The notes under the pieces were generated by a model. The model did no database searches. It saw nothing but the letters and a program-made list of their open reading frames with translations, and was not told the origin of the DNA. The position numbers and the translations under genes were made by a program. A stretch of DNA of 64,000 nucleotides, taken from positions 1,190,930 through 1,254,929 of the forward strand of contig JAQFWX010000012.1 of the NCBI GenBank assembly GCA_027605045.1. The letters run 5' to 3'. Position 1 is the stretch's first letter. Each line of letters opens with the position of its first letter. Shown here one piece after another: positions 1 through 12,797 of the stretch. Source of the DNA: Phallus indusiatus (lineage: Eukaryota > Basidiomycota > Agaricomycetes > Phallales > Phallaceae).

Positions 1-2545
1 TGCGCGTTATGTAGTAGGGATGGGCCGTGCGCATTAGAGCCGACTTTAAGCATTCAGTTGCGTCCCTGTAATCAATCACGAGGTGAATACAAACGTTTAA
101 ATTCCGATGAGATCCTACAGATTCGGAGACAAAAATTGAAAGCGTGACAGCTTGCGAGATCCTAGTAATGAACCCCAAAGATTGAATGAAACTACCGAGA
201 GAAGGCTTTTAACAAGCTTAAAACTCCCGACGGTCGACTCAAGTGCCGAATAATAATTATCAAGGGGAGGCTTTGATTCTCTGGCTGGAGAGTCAGCCCC
301 TTCAAAAGTTGGGAAATCAACTACTTTAAATGGGAAATCCCATTGGAGCGTCAGCGTTTTATTTTTAAGAGCTACTAGTCGGGGGGTAGACTGCCCCGAC
401 AACATGAGAGGAGTTACCTAGACGCGTAAACCTAAAGGGACTGCTAGAAAAGATAAAGTTGGCTCGACAGCTTTGTTAATCCGGGCTACAACGGATTTAA
501 AACAATTTGGAATATTCGACAGCTATAGCGAGGGGCGACCTCACTTGCGATAGAATAACATGCAATTAACTAGTGCTAGTGACGGTTTCGACTCAAACTC
601 GGGACTTTTACTCAACCTGATGTCTTGACAGCCGACGAAAAAGAACACAAGAGCGTAAAATCACATTATTTGATACGCTGATTTCAAAGAGCGCCATCCA
701 CCTTTTGAGAATTTCATCTGATGCTTCCGTTAGTGAACCTCTCCGCAAAAAAAGGCGAGAATAAAGCCAACTTCGAGAATGCCTAATTTGAAAAAAAAAA
801 TACGAGAGATTGTTTTCAAAGAGATAAATCAAATGAACCGTACGAATATCACAAGCCAGTTTTGATATGAAAGAATGTTATGAAAAAACCAAAGCTAGAA
901 CAACTCACAAAACACAACGCAATATCCGGGCATCGGAAATAACCAAATGGCGAAAATGGAAGGAGGTAGGTGATCATGATGAACGGAAGCGACTTCTGTT
1001 CTATTTACGACGTTTTCGTTCATATAAAATTCGCTTTTGACCATACATCGAACCACGAGGCGACTACAGTAACGGCACAGTCCCGTCCCCTAGAAGAAAA
1101 GCGGAGTATATGAAGACAAACACCTAGTCACCTTCCATTCAATGATCAAAGTGGAGCAAGATAGAGATAAGGACGATTTTTCAAAGTGGTGACGTTACTG
1201 TATGACAGGTCTTTCGGAAAACTCTTGATGGCATATTTCCAGAAAGACCGTTGAAGGAAAGAGGTGACTGGTGCAAACATATGAGCGGAGAACGCTACGT
1301 CCAACGAAAAAGGCGGATTTGATAATTATATGTCAATGGTCCAGAGTAGAAGACGGTCCAGATAGATAAAGGCACTTGAATTCAAAACTTTTCTCGTGAC
1401 CGCAGTCGGAAAACAAAGCTAGAAGAATAAAATCGTCCGCAAAATCCTGCTCAATGATGCCTATCAAGACTGTATCTCCAATAAAATCAACCATAATATT
1501 ATGACTTACATATAAAAGCTACAAGACAATAATTCTCCATGACTTGCTGTCCTTTCTCTGCTTCCAATCCTGAACAACCTTTCGAAAGTAAATTAATCTA
1601 CCTATGTCTCGCAAATGAAAAATCATGATAAAATTTACACAGATATCTCTGATCACCCTTTTCACAGTGGATATCAGCAAAGCCTTGTCGGCACCCAATG
1701 TTCCTGTCCGACTGTCAGGTAGCTGAACACTTTCCGTGTCGGATAACAATCGATATACTGCCGCAGTTGGTATTCATTCAATAAAAGATTTCCGTGTTTC
1801 AGTTTCTGGTACAAGCGAGACAAAATCGGCACATTCCACATTAGGAGGATCTAGCGTAACGGCCGTAAGCAGCTTTTGCTTTTCATTCTTGACTACCGTT
1901 CACTCCCGCGAGTTCTTCTAAGGTCCTTCTTCAAATAACAATAGTCTTCGGAGCAGGAATTTTGGTTCTCGTCTTCAAAACAAAGAATGAACAGCTTTAA
2001 ATACATGAACTCACGACCACCCGCGCGAGGCCTATCGGGACAGCGGATTATCCATTTCCAGATGCTTGAGAGTACTTCCAAGTCTAAGTTAATTTGCACG
2101 TGTTTATTGATGTATAACCTTTGGATTGTCGTGTCAACCATTTGTTTGAGAAAAACGAGTGTTTAGGAGAATGGTAAACTAGTGCCACGGTGACGTGCGA
2201 TCAACGTGACAGAATGTTTGATTCCGCGATTGTCGATCCCCGCTGGCATAGTCCGTGTGTCGTTGTGAAAAATAAATATCAGCCTGAAAGAAATTAGAAC
2301 TCGAGCACTCTTGACGACTTGGAAGCAGGCCCCGTGGATAGATTTCAGAGGTTGAGAAGACCCTTGAGGAACAACATGACGTGACCGCGATTACATAAAC
2401 CAGTTCGTTGAAACGTCAGAGGCGTTTTCGTCTTGAACACTTCCGCTATTCGTCTTTCTTGCTTTAGATTTCTAATATTTGCAGATAATCTATTCATCTG
2501 GACGACGCTCTGTCCGTCCGTAATAAAGTTTTTTAGCTGAACTAA
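1..2545. other. gene-free left flank
   Basis: No reading frame here shows a recognisable domain or a credible exon-intron chain. The longest open stretch is about 96 codons on the minus strand (405 down to 115). It starts with ATG but I recognise no family in it, and stops are frequent on both strands. I also see no terminal repeats or transposase/reverse-transcriptase motifs. It may be intergenic DNA or very old decayed sequence. Confidence 0.4.
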
Positions 2546-5495
2546 ATGACCGGCTTTTCGGCCTTACCTGATAGAGAGGACCATGAAGCAAACGACGATA
2601 GACAGTGGCTAGGAAATGCCAAAGTATCTGGTCCCAAATTTTTGAAAATGCCATTGTTGACAATTGGAATGTTTGGTCTGCAAATTATATGGTCTGTGGA
2701 AATGAGTTACGGTGCGTGCTCATCATAGTTCATTTGCTTCCTTGTCCGTCTGACTATTTCGTCAGCCTCGCCATATCTGGTATCATTAGGACTATCGCGA
2801 AGTCTTATGTCCATAGTATTTCTTGCTGGGCCATTCTCAGGATTAATTGTACAGCCATTAATAGGTGCGCTCTTTTTATCCTGAAGGAAAGGTGGTATCC
2901 TCACATCCGGGTCAATCATCCCATAGGTGTTTTTTCTGATCATACACACTCCCGTTTTGGGCGTCGGCGGCCTTATATATTTCTGGGAATTTTGGTTGCA
3001 TTTTTTGCCATGTATCTCTTTGGCTTTACTCGCAACTTTGCCGATATCTTTGCGCGTTCTGGTACTACATTGGCAAGTATATAATCTCTCGTTTTAAATG
3101 ATCAATGCCAACATTCATAAATGGAAATAGCATAATACTTTAACCATAATCCTGGCTGTTTTCTCGATATACCTTATTGATTTTTCTATCAACGCAAGTA
3201 AGTGTGAATGTTCGAAACCTTCTTATCGTAATTATTCAAGTGACCTTCATATTAGTCCAAGCCATGGATCGTGCATTATTGGTGGACCTACTATCTGCTT
3301 CTGAGCAAGAGGAAGGCAACGCTTGGGCTGGTAGGATGTTTGGACTTGGAAGCGTTATTGGATTTTTTGTGTATAATAATTTTTTTCTACCCTACGCATC
3401 GTTTAATTGTTGTTCTAGAGGAAATGTTGATCTAACCGTGTCCTTGCCCTTCTTTGGATCAACACAGCTTGAAGTCCTCTGTGTTATAACATCTGCCTTA
3501 CTTTTAGCCTCGCATTGTATCACAGTACTTAATGTGTCAGAACGAGTGCTGCACCAATCAAACTCCGGGTATAATCCACGGTTATGCTTTCCCCTCTTCA
3601 AACTAATTAACCGTAGGTCCAAACCAAAAATGAGCATTCTTGAAATTATAAGAGATATTTGGCGTAATTTTCTTTGGTTACCGAGTTCCATAAAACAAAT
3701 TGTAAGTTTCTCTGGTTCCTAACGCCAAGTAACTTACCATTTCTTCTTTTCAGTGCCTTATCCAATTATTGTGGGCCATTCATATTATTTGATCAATCGA
3801 TCCTCACTCAGACCCCAAAGTGCTTGGATAGGATGGTTCCCCGTATTGTTTTGGTCTAGTTTATATATTGGTGGATTATATAAACAGTGAGGAATATACA
3901 CCGGTTGCCCACAAAACGAAAAGATCGCCTGACTCGGTTAATTTTCTTTTTTAGGAATTCACCCATTCCATCGACTGAGGCCGAGGAACAAATACTAGAA
4001 AACGAAGCCACGAGGCTTGGATCTCGCGCGTTGTTGTACAACGCCATTGTCAGCCTTGTCGCGAGTATCATCTGTCCTTTCTTTGTCTCCGGAGTGCGAC
4101 GCGCTTATGGTGACTACGGCAATGCCACCAATGTGAAATTTGGCTGGAAGGCCGCCTTGTGTAAGATATGGGACAATCGGCCTACATGTCATCTAGCATT
4201 ACTTTGGAGCGCTTCACATGGTATATTCGCCGCGTGCATGCTTAGCACTTTGTGAGCTCTTCTTTCAAATATTTTGCGAGTATTCGTCATCATCATTTTT
4301 TTGATCAGTTTTATCAAAACGGTACGAACTGCGTTGCTTGTTTTAACTATATCTGGGTTTAGCTGGGCCATCACACAATGGGCGCCCTTTGCCTTGGTGA
4401 GTCGGCGTTAATATTAATCCGCTACCGTCCGAGTTCATTTTACGCAACTTGTTTGGCGTGCGTCTACAGATTGCTGAGGCCATACATTTGAATGAATCAC
4501 CCCGTTTCCTGATAGGAGAGGAAGATGATTCTAGTGACGTCGGTGATACTATTCCTCTTCGAGACTCTAGAACGCGTCGAGAAAGCTTCGAGGAAATTCG
4601 ACGTGACAGTTTGGAAATGAATGGCCACGAACTTAGCCGTGATAGCTTGGAAATAAAATCTGAGAACGCTCGACTTCTTAATGGAGAAGCCCCGGGTGGG
4701 AAACGAGTGCGATTTGCAGACGAGACGCCTGGACCAGACAATTCCTTTTCGCCAACAAGTAAAGACTCTGATGAGACGCCAACTGCCACGACGTCAATGT
4801 TGGGAATCAATGCTATAGCACAGCGAAGTGTTGACAACGTGGGATATATTCACGAGGAAGATAGCCCATGCGACGGAAGGAGAACATTAGAAGACAAGGC
4901 TGGAATTATTTTGGTGAGTTAATTCTATTACCAGGATATAAATTACTTCCTTTTCTCGTCATTATTGGCTTCTCATTTGCACTATTTTGAGAAATCGGAC
5001 GAGGGAACCGCCAATCAGACTTTTTATCCCTATTTTTACAATATCTTGCGTATAAAATGCTAATGCACTTCTCTTCTGTGACTTTGCAATAGGGTATCCA
5101 TAATGTTTTTGTTGTAATACCCCAATTCATCATCACGGGTTTATCTTCCATCATATTTGCGATTTTGGATCCTTCAAAGTCTGTGTTGGATTCTCATGGT
5201 CGCCCGGCCCATCCAGGAGGACTGCCGTCGGTACCAATAAGTAATAGCACTGCCACGAACATTACTACGTTGGCAACGAATGTCCTTATGCCTCGCGTCG
5301 GAGGGGAGGGTCCCACGAGGAATGCCGACTCAGTCGCAATAATTTTCCGGTGAGTATCACTTTGCCTAAGGACCCGATGACCGGGATGATCTTACCTCAT
5401 AAACTAATCTGTTCTTTAGGCTGGGAGGTATAAGCGCAGGTATTGCTTGTATATTGGCTATTCGACTTTCTCGAGAATTGAAACGGGCGCGTTGA
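2546..5495 (+). CDS. GPH-family (SUT-type) sucrose/alpha-glucoside:H+ symporter
   Basis: Multipass plasma-membrane sugar:proton symporter of the glycoside-pentoside-hexuronide/plant-SUT type (fungal relatives include fission-yeast Sut1). The gene is split into many exons. Reconstructed pieces read in order: a short N-tail with GPKFLKMPLLTIGMFGLQ and EMSYG (TM1); SPYLVSLGLSRSLMSIVFLA and GLIVQPLIG (TM2); the diagnostic loop SRFGRRRPY before TM3; DRALLVDLL followed by EQEEGNAWAGRMFGLGSV; then SAWIGWFPVLFW, the ASHGIFAACMLS helix, GFSWAITQWAPFAL, and a long charged cytoplasmic loop (about 4490-4910) before the last helices. Introns begin with GTGCGT, GTAAGT or GTGAGT and end in TAG/CAG. The C-terminus reads LGGISAGIACILAIRLSREL, a few basic residues, then TGA. 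The long loop carries repeated RRDSLE/SRDSLE motifs. The gene is tail-to-tail with URC4, 156 bases apart. Family assignment is strong; the substrate (sucrose, maltose or other glucosides) is inferred. Confidence 0.88.
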
Positions 5496-5651
5496 AGAGA
5501 GATTTTCACCAAGGTATGGATGACGGCCTCAAGTCATGAATATTTTGCATTCAAAAGCTGTAGAATTTTTCTGCACTGGCATACGGACCTTGTTGATTTA
5601 TTAGTGTACATCTGTAATTATACCCTTTTCAAGGATTTCAGTGTGCTCCCT

Positions 5652-7293
5652 TCAGAATACAGTGCCATCGGATTCAATGTCAATTGGAGGACCACCAGTT
5701 GCTGGTCGTTTAGCTTTGGCGATTTCTCGACCTCCTTTCCATGTAGCACTTTCCAGAATTTGAAGAAGAGTAAGATCATATGAATTAAGTTTCTTCCGGA
5801 TTAAATTTGCAATGCGGTCTCTAATATAAAAGCTGAATCACAGACGCTTCAGTTAAATGACGAAAAGGGTGGCCTACAGTTCTATAACAGTCATGGCTCG
5901 CCACTCAATGATCGCTGGATGGGAGGGTGACAGTTTAGGAATCTGATTAGAGGGAAGGTTGACAATGGAGCCAGGCCGTAATTTTAGGACACCGAAATCA
6001 ACAAGAAGGCCACCATTACGATACTCCGGAAGACCGGTCAACAAATCTAGCCCGTCTATTTTCCACTTCAAAATTGTCTCAAGTGGTTCGACAAGACTGT
6101 ACGCCAACCACTGAGATAATTTATGGAACGGGACGAGAGAAGCCAGTTCTTTCTGGACGTCATCTTGAATTTTGCCGTGCGGGTTATTCTTTAAGGCGCT
6201 GCAGGGCCAAACATCTCCGAGCGAAACTCCCTCAATTTGCGTGCGAGATCTAGGCCAGATAGGAGCTAGGCCTTCAATCAAAACGGTCCATAAGCTGGAC
6301 ACATCAACGCGTGCTTTGAACTCTGATGAATCTGCGGACAGTGATTGCGACTTGAGATAATCTATGAAAACAATAGAAATATAACATAAGATCTCAATTA
6401 AGTTTGACAAGAATAGATAAGCTCTAACCGATGAGATTCCCGGGACGTGCATCCGATCCGAAGAAGGTAGTATTTGTACGCAAAGCCTGTGATAGATTTA
6501 ATATTATTGCCGCACGACCGTCGATTCCCGCCATCGGATTCGATTCATTCACTTGCATTGCGACTGCGATATCTTGTCCAGACAACTTGCTCAAACCTTC
6601 CGCTAAATTGGAGCGAATCAGCAAACTTTTTGAGCTATCGGACGATAAAGCACAATAATCACCATCAACCCGACATGGTTGGCTTCTGTCCGACGAGAAC
6701 ATCCCTCGTTTAAACATATCCAAACTAGCGATAGCCAAACCTTCAGATCGACTATAAACGTTCCCGCCTTCCTCGCGGTAGGTCCAAGAATTTCCAGCCC
6801 CGGCGTCCAGCAAAACAGAAACAAGGCACAAGTCGATAACCCGCTTACAGATCTCAAGCTCGGAAACATTGTTATGGGACCATTCGCCCATAAGTTCGCT
6901 CATCCTAGGCTTATCCACGTCAAAATGACGCCACCGGCCATGAGAACGTATCTGTTTTCAAGTATTAGAGCGCAAGGCCTGCAACGGGTCCTTAACAAGA
7001 TGATCAGCTGTTCAGATGCGCACCGATTGATAATTAGAGCCGAAATCCCGCTAATAAACCTTGGTGATAAGAAAGATACTTGACGTGATTAGAGTCAAAT
7101 GCCTCACTTTGATTATACCTACGCAGTATTCCACCACTTCGTCTTCCTTGTCTGGATCGTACTCGAAGTACTCGAGCTTGCCCTGGGTAGCAAGGTCATA
7201 CACTTTGCTGCAACGCTCACGAATAGCCGGCAATGTTCTTAGATACGCCGTTGCGCCCTGGGGAGTAGACGTAAATGCGAGATGTTGGTTCAT
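5652..7293 (-). CDS. URC4: Uracil catabolism protein URC4 (DUF1688 family)
   Basis: Member of the fungal DUF1688 family, whose founder Urc4 is needed for uracil use as nitrogen source in the yeast URC pathway; its biochemical step is not firmly known. The N-terminus reads MNQHLAFTSTPQGATAYLRT followed by LPAIRERC. After two introns come FGSNYQSV and HGRWRHFDVDKPRM, then GAGNSWTYREE and RSEGLAIASLDMFKRGMF, all typical of the family. The C-terminus needs one more intron: after RAMTVIEL the frame stops, but splicing from the GTAGGC donor at about 5877 to the TAG acceptor at about 5822 continues with DRIANLIRKKL and ends GGPPIDIESDGTVF-TGA. The start was set at the ATG before NQHLAF; an upstream in-frame ATG at 7341 is less likely. 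The family is clear; the exact splice sites are my reading. Confidence 0.88.
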
Positions 7294-7510
7294 GATGAAG
7301 ATTAAATAGGATCGGCGGCGGAGAACGAAATGAAAATGCATATATGTCTGACACTAGTATTATTTATAACAGCCACTAAATAGCCAGAAGAAGCATCCTC
7401 TAGCCAGTACAAAGAATCAAACAGTAAAGTGCATAAATACAAAGAAGAAAAAGGAAGGCAAGTGTCATATCGGGAGCAAACCGGTTTAGGGCCTCACAGC
7501 AGTACCCATT

Positions 7511-7920
7511 TTACGACTGGTGCAAAGTAAAATTACCCGGATTATTATTGCCACGATTACGCTGGGCACTCTCGACTTGATGAACGCATGTAGGACAAAG
7601 AGGACCTGCGTTACCATTGGTGTTCTCTTGATGAGGACTCCGACTAGTAAATTAAATAAAAGGTTAAAACCCGAGCAGCTGAACACGAACGAAAACACAC
7701 ATTGAAGTGCAAGTTGAACGGCAGTTGGGATTGCAATCACCCTGGGGGTGTACGACGGAAAGTCGACAGTTCGGCATGCCACAGTCCCGCTGTTAATACA
7801 ATATGAGAAAGGCTTTTCACTATGAAAATGATGAAAGTTGTCAATTACCTCGTTGAAGCGTCCAAGAGGTACAGTATGACCGCAAGCATATCCAGCAACG
7901 TAAATTACGCGGTAACACAT
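7511..7920 (-). CDS. small Cys-rich protein, CGH/CPTC type, unknown function
   Basis: Three exons (7920-7849, 7789-7701, 7643-7511) join to a 97-residue protein. Introns of 59 and 57 bases have GTAATT...CAG and GTGTGT...TAG borders. The product has YACGHTVPLGR, then DCGMPNC, a HP motif, CNPNC, TC and finally PLCPTC, ending NFTLHQS. I remember small basidiomycete proteins with the same CGH...C...C...CPxC spacing; they are uncharacterised and the pattern suggests zinc binding. No signal peptide is visible. Without splicing the same DNA stays open for 144 codons with a hydrophobic C-terminal half, so a naive ORF call would give a different protein. The precise coincidence of open exons, phases and Cys spacing makes the spliced model the better one. 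Function unknown. Confidence 0.6.
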
Positions 7921-10222
7921 GATGCGCGATATAATGTTTTGAAGAGTGGGTTTTGTAGAATGACGATTGAGTTTGTGTATAAGATGTTATACACGGGTCT
8001 AGATGAGAAGTAGAGATCCCTTTTGATGACTCAAAACAAGGCTGCCAATACTTGTAGAAAAATGAGCCTTTTAAAGTTTCCATAGCTGAGCAACGTGTCC
8101 ATAGTCCACAACCGTTGGGACGCTAACATTAAGCCAGGTGGACCACGATCGAAATCTACTTGTTGTTCGGAACAAGGATAGCAGGGAGTCGTGAAATATC
8201 CAATATCATTCTGGCGGGCACGAAAGACCAGGTCCGAGACTTAGCAATGATCAACGTGGCCATTTCTTTTCTAATTTCCACCTTTAGACGTGGAAAAGAT
8301 CACCGGAACAAGAGGAATGGACGTGTGGTGGGCTATAACAAGGATTCTAGTATTGAATTTCAAGAGAAAAACAAAAGAATTCATGCATACTGGACGCAGA
8401 ACATCATATTAGGATCAACAGAAAAACCGTTCAGAAACTGGCTGGCCCAGCGGCGAATTCAGTGAAACTATTATAGGAGTACCTTTAATTAGAATTGCAG
8501 GGTCAATGTAATTTCGACAAGTCATGCTTTCTCGAATGATTAAATGGATCAGATGAAGCCTGCATCGTTTGGGAATTGCAGTCCTTTTTTTTTTGGATGT
8601 TGGAGAGGACAAGGTCGTGTGGGCCCAGCGTTTGATTAGGCGCCGGGTTTGCCGCCTTTTCCTCCATTCCAGTTCCTCGTCGTATATCTACTGACCTTGA
8701 TTGAATTTAGGAAATTCGCCAATGAAGTCAAAAATATAAATAAAAATAACATAACATAACATAAAACACCGAATGCCGAATAATCGATGGCCGAACTTTG
8801 TGGCGGGAGGTTTCAGCCTGAGTAGTTCCGTCCTCGATTTTTTCTCAAAACATGCGTCCAACACGTTGCTCCTCAGGTGCTGTCGTAATCGGTTGTCAGC
8901 AGTTTGGTTCGAGTCTCTGTGCTAGTTCTGTGATGTAATACATCACTGGCCAATTGGGAAAACTCTTCTTGACGTCAGGTTGTCATCGACAGCGGTAATT
9001 AAGTTCCTCAGATCCAAAGAAGCAAGCGTTGTTTTCTTTTAGCAAAGATCTTCGCAGTCAACGTTCTCTAATAAATTCGCGCATCATACGATTACTCGGA
9101 AAATTTTAGTCAATTGTCCTCAAAAGCGTCAGATGGGGCCGCAAATTACTCAAGGAGTAGATCTGTTCCGAGCCATTTCCGGTTTAATTTATGAAATCAA
9201 TGCATATACTTCGCCAACTAACTCGACTCACTATTGTTCACATTTGAATTTACCATTTAACCCGGATTTTTTGGGGAATCTGTTTATCCAGACTCATTGG
9301 ACGGTCCTACAAGGTCCACAATTCGAAACGGAGTTTATTCCACTAACGGTATTGAGGGCCGATCGCGGGATAGCTTTTTCCATTATTATTGTTTTGCATC
9401 CGATTCAGGCAAGGAAGACTCATTTTATCGGGGCCTATATGTGGCGTAGGCTTCTCTGATTTTGACACCTGCGGGCACACCTGCCTAGCAATCTTATCGA
9501 AAGCGTGTCAGAGATTCAACATCCGCTATTATAGTACGAGGCGGTCAGGCATTTCTTCAGGCCTTGTTTGTTTCACTGCTAGTTCCATTTTTTTGTCCAG
9601 CCAGGTTTACTTGTTCCGCTGAATCCACTGCATTTCGTTCAATAATACTACCATTATCTCAGAAATAACCTTGACTGGCATACATGAAGACCGATTCGGT
9701 ATTTCGAGCGACTTTATGATGACGCGCCAATGCTGTTGTCGAATTTTTCCGTTGAAATAAGCCAGAATTTTCTCTGAAGGGAGCGTGGAGTTATCCCTAA
9801 CAGGCTTTTTGCGAAACCCTGACTTCTAAACATCGGGCACTCACCACATGATGCACAATAAGGAGGTTAACATCGAGAAAAAGACGGTAATTTCCGGACC
9901 GTCAATTTTTTTGTTCCTTTCTCAAAAACACAGAATCAGGGTCTTTGTCCTGATGCTAGCGATTCGGAATTCGCTGGTAATACCGCAAATTCGCGCCATA
10001 GCTTACGTCGAGTTCGCACCCCTTTTTTAATAATCCCAAAACGACAATGATAATCGCATCGGATACGAGGACTGAGATGAATTTCGTGGATATAACTGAT
10101 GAAGCAACCACAATGTACACGCCACGAATTAATAAGCGACTCAAATTTCGCCCCTCGGACAATTGATGGATAAAAATTTTTTATCTTTATTTTTTACTAG
10201 TCAATTAGGAACCAAGCATCTT
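7921..10222. other. no resolved gene; coding-like scraps
   Basis: About 2.3 kb without a gene I can support. A plus-strand ATG frame at 9133-9459 (108 codons) and one at 8160-8465 (101 codons) are open but show no known motif, and a minus-strand stretch near 8290-8158 could be the end of something (MATLIIAKSRTWSFVPARM, terminating at a TAG). A five-base tandem repeat lies at 8746-8764. This may be decayed sequence between the Cys-rich gene and the F-box gene. Confidence 0.35.
8746..8764. repeat. (ATAAC)n short tandem repeat
   Basis: Three to four tandem copies of the five-base unit ATAAC. It is short and lies in non-coding DNA. Confidence 0.8.
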
Positions 10223-12213
10223 TCACAGACCAAATGCGTCAACGGGCGGAAGAGGAGTATTTTCCGGAAGAGCAGGTTTATCGATAAACCAGCCTTGATA
10301 GCGGGTGAGTCACGTTGAAGTCAAAAGATTGAGGGCAGAAGCCGATAGCACACCTTGATAACGCTCCCGATGTAGTTGATTACGAACGGCTTCTTCGTAC
10401 TCAAAAAACCAATTTGGGTTTTTCGAATAGGGTTCAACAGGGTGAAGTACCTCCCCAACTCCCTCGAATTTGGTGAGAAATCGCCAAGGAATCTTTGGTG
10501 CACCCTCAAAGCGGATGTGTCATCACAACGGTTGACGGTGTTTTGTTTATATAAAAAGCCTACCTCATAAATCCATATGTACCAATACCCTATCGTCAAG
10601 TCCTCGTCGTCTGAATTCGCCCAGCGTCCTGCGATGCCCCACGGAAGCATATGACCCGTAACATAATACATATCCGCCTCTTCATCGTTGTATTCTTTCA
10701 CCATACTAACATATAATTTCTTATAGTGACCTCTAAAACGCAACTATATCAGTCCTTGTGCTTTGAAGAACAAGAGAAGCGTCAACGTACGTTATTGTAA
10801 AAAATCCGCCGTAATCCCCCCCTCTGCCTTCTATGACGCCGTCAGGTCGGAAATTTAGATACAAGCCTGAGATCCAGTGATCAGTGTACAGTTTCTGTAC
10901 TGAATTAGCTGCAAGGGTTCCCAACGTACGTAAAGGTTCGGCAGGGGTGCTTGTCTGCGCCTGTGGATGGGGATCCTTCGTTATTTTGACGAAGGTTCCC
11001 ATGGCAAACACCTCCCCCTGCCAAATTTTCCGCACACGCGGGACCCACCCCAAGCCTTCTGGATGAACGTCACCGTCATCTTGACGCCATATTTCAGGAC
11101 CCATAGGGGGGAATGGATATAATTTCAGACGGTCTTGGGAAGACTGGATGAAATGAATCAGTAAAACAAGGTATTTACAAAAACGGAAAAGGATCACACA
11201 TGGTTAACCAGACATTTCACCAGGCAAAGTAGTGAGTATGTTAATGATTCTTTTGTTGACAACGTATACCGAGCACCGATGATTTCCAAAATCTGTCTCA
11301 TAGATTCCTGCACGTATACGTTGACGTGCACAGTACTCATCACTAGACTGGGGGCTATCCATAGGCCTTGATATACGCGTCAGATGCATATAGGTGTGGA
11401 CAATAGTAACGGAAAATGTTGCTATATACCTATTATAAAATGCGAGGCGCATATCAAGGCCTGGAAAAGGCGACCTTGTTTACTTTTTACTCGGACACAC
11501 ATAGCTTCGTCCGCTAGATATTTGTCTAACGAAAAGGGCCTTAGTCTGAAGTAGAAAGAGTCTAAAAGTTAACACATACGTCTTTGGAGGTTCCAAAATT
11601 CTTGTCATATTCAGTTTGGAGAACTAGTGGTAAAAAGAATAGAGATACCGTGTTCTGTTATTAAGTCATACATAACCCTCATGTAATATTCTCCTCTCGG
11701 TTGATATTTTGTTATAGCGTCTGGCTCAGGGATTTTAACGTGAGGTGTACGTTTGCCTTTCAAACACTGCGTCTGCCATTCATCGTCAGGAAACTCGAAT
11801 TTGTCGAAAGCTGATCTAACGAGAACTCCCCAACCGTTAGCGCCATAGGGCAAACCAGGTTTTCGCGAAGCACGCTCTGCTTTATATTTTAATACAACAG
11901 TATCATAATGACGCGCAGCATGATGATCTAGCCAGCAATCAATCGTCCGAAGAAGGCGCGCCGTCCTTCGAGAAGTCGATGAAAGATTCAGGAGAGATGC
12001 TGGTTCTAGACAGAAACAGCCGATTTGCTCGATGATAACGTCTGGGAGGTGATCGAAGGTTGGGAGATGACGCATCGATATCAGCCAATCGCCCACACGG
12101 TCTTCATCTGGAATTGGGACGCGTTGGTTAAGAGGAATGATATAAGTCTTGTTTCGCTTGGGCCATACTGGTGGCTGTGATGGGTAGGGATAACAGTAGG
12201 AATAGCAGTTCAT
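10223..12213 (-). CDS. F-box protein with C-terminal beta-rich (lipocalin-like) region
   Basis: Probable substrate adaptor of an SCF ubiquitin ligase. The first exon holds an F-box at about residues 50-95: HLPDVIIEQIGCFCLEPASL followed by NLSSTSRRTARLL. Later exons read WRQDDGDVHPEGLGWVPRV, GLYLNFRPDGVIEGRGGDYG, YVTGHMLPWGIAGRW and IGYWYIWIYE. This alternation of short hydrophobic strands with G-x-W resembles a lipocalin-like barrel, though I cannot name a family. The last two exons lie in frames different from the longest open frames: PKIPWRFLTKFEGVGEVL, then NPNWFFEYEEAVRNQLHRER and, after a GTGTGC...AAG intron, YQGWFIDKPALPENTPLPPV ending DAFGL-TGA. The start at 12213 is the most upstream ATG; an internal ATG in front of RHLPTF is the alternative. 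A TATA-like stretch sits about 55 bases upstream. Confidence 0.68.
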
Positions 12214-12266
12214 CGGACGGAGGAGACTGGCGAGTGCTTTGACAACGATGGCGGCGCCGTGTAGGG

Positions 12267-12278
12267 TATATATATATA
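12267..12278 (-). promoter_or_regulatory. TATA-like box upstream of the F-box gene
   Basis: An alternating TA stretch of 12 bases lies 54 bases upstream of the F-box ATG, in a position compatible with a core promoter. The element is palindromic, so strand is assigned from the neighbouring gene. Confidence 0.35.
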
Positions 12279-12797
12279 CGCCGAGGTCGCTTATGCAGAG
12301 GACTCCCTGGACCCAGAAATTCCAGACGGTGAGCGCTAGAAGCCAATGACCTGAGAACGTCGCAGGCAGCCTTGATTTAAGACAAACAGGAAAAGACCTA
12401 GAGCTGGATAGATATCACAAGTATGCGAAACAAACAAGAGAACATCTTCGTTTCAGCTGATAGCGCGACCGACGATTCCAGGAATGAGACTGTTTCACTT
12501 GCGCGTATTGACACCTGGTCGCTGTGATGGACCCTGACTCAGTTGACGTAGAGAGAGAATGGCTATGTGAAGTTGGCATGAAAGGCACCCTTAATTTATG
12601 CATAGGCGGGTATTGAGCATGAAAACGCGTTTCTTCACCGAAATCCATGAAGTTCCTGGACGAACGCCGTTTGAGAATGATGAGGTAGAGATCAAAATAG
12701 AAAGCATATTGTGGTCACACGTCAGCGTTTCCACGTCACATCCTGCATTCTTCATGCACAGCTAAACTGTCAACACATCTCCTCCTTGCGACATAGC

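Noticed and set aside
8895..8935. TTCGAGTC-like box suggesting a tRNA T-loop
   Set aside because: The flanking bases cannot pair into a T stem and no acceptor, D or anticodon arm could be drawn; other TTCGA boxes in the window failed likewise.
9133..9459. 108-codon plus-strand ATG frame
   Set aside because: No recognisable family and no neighbouring exons; kept only as part of the unresolved region description.
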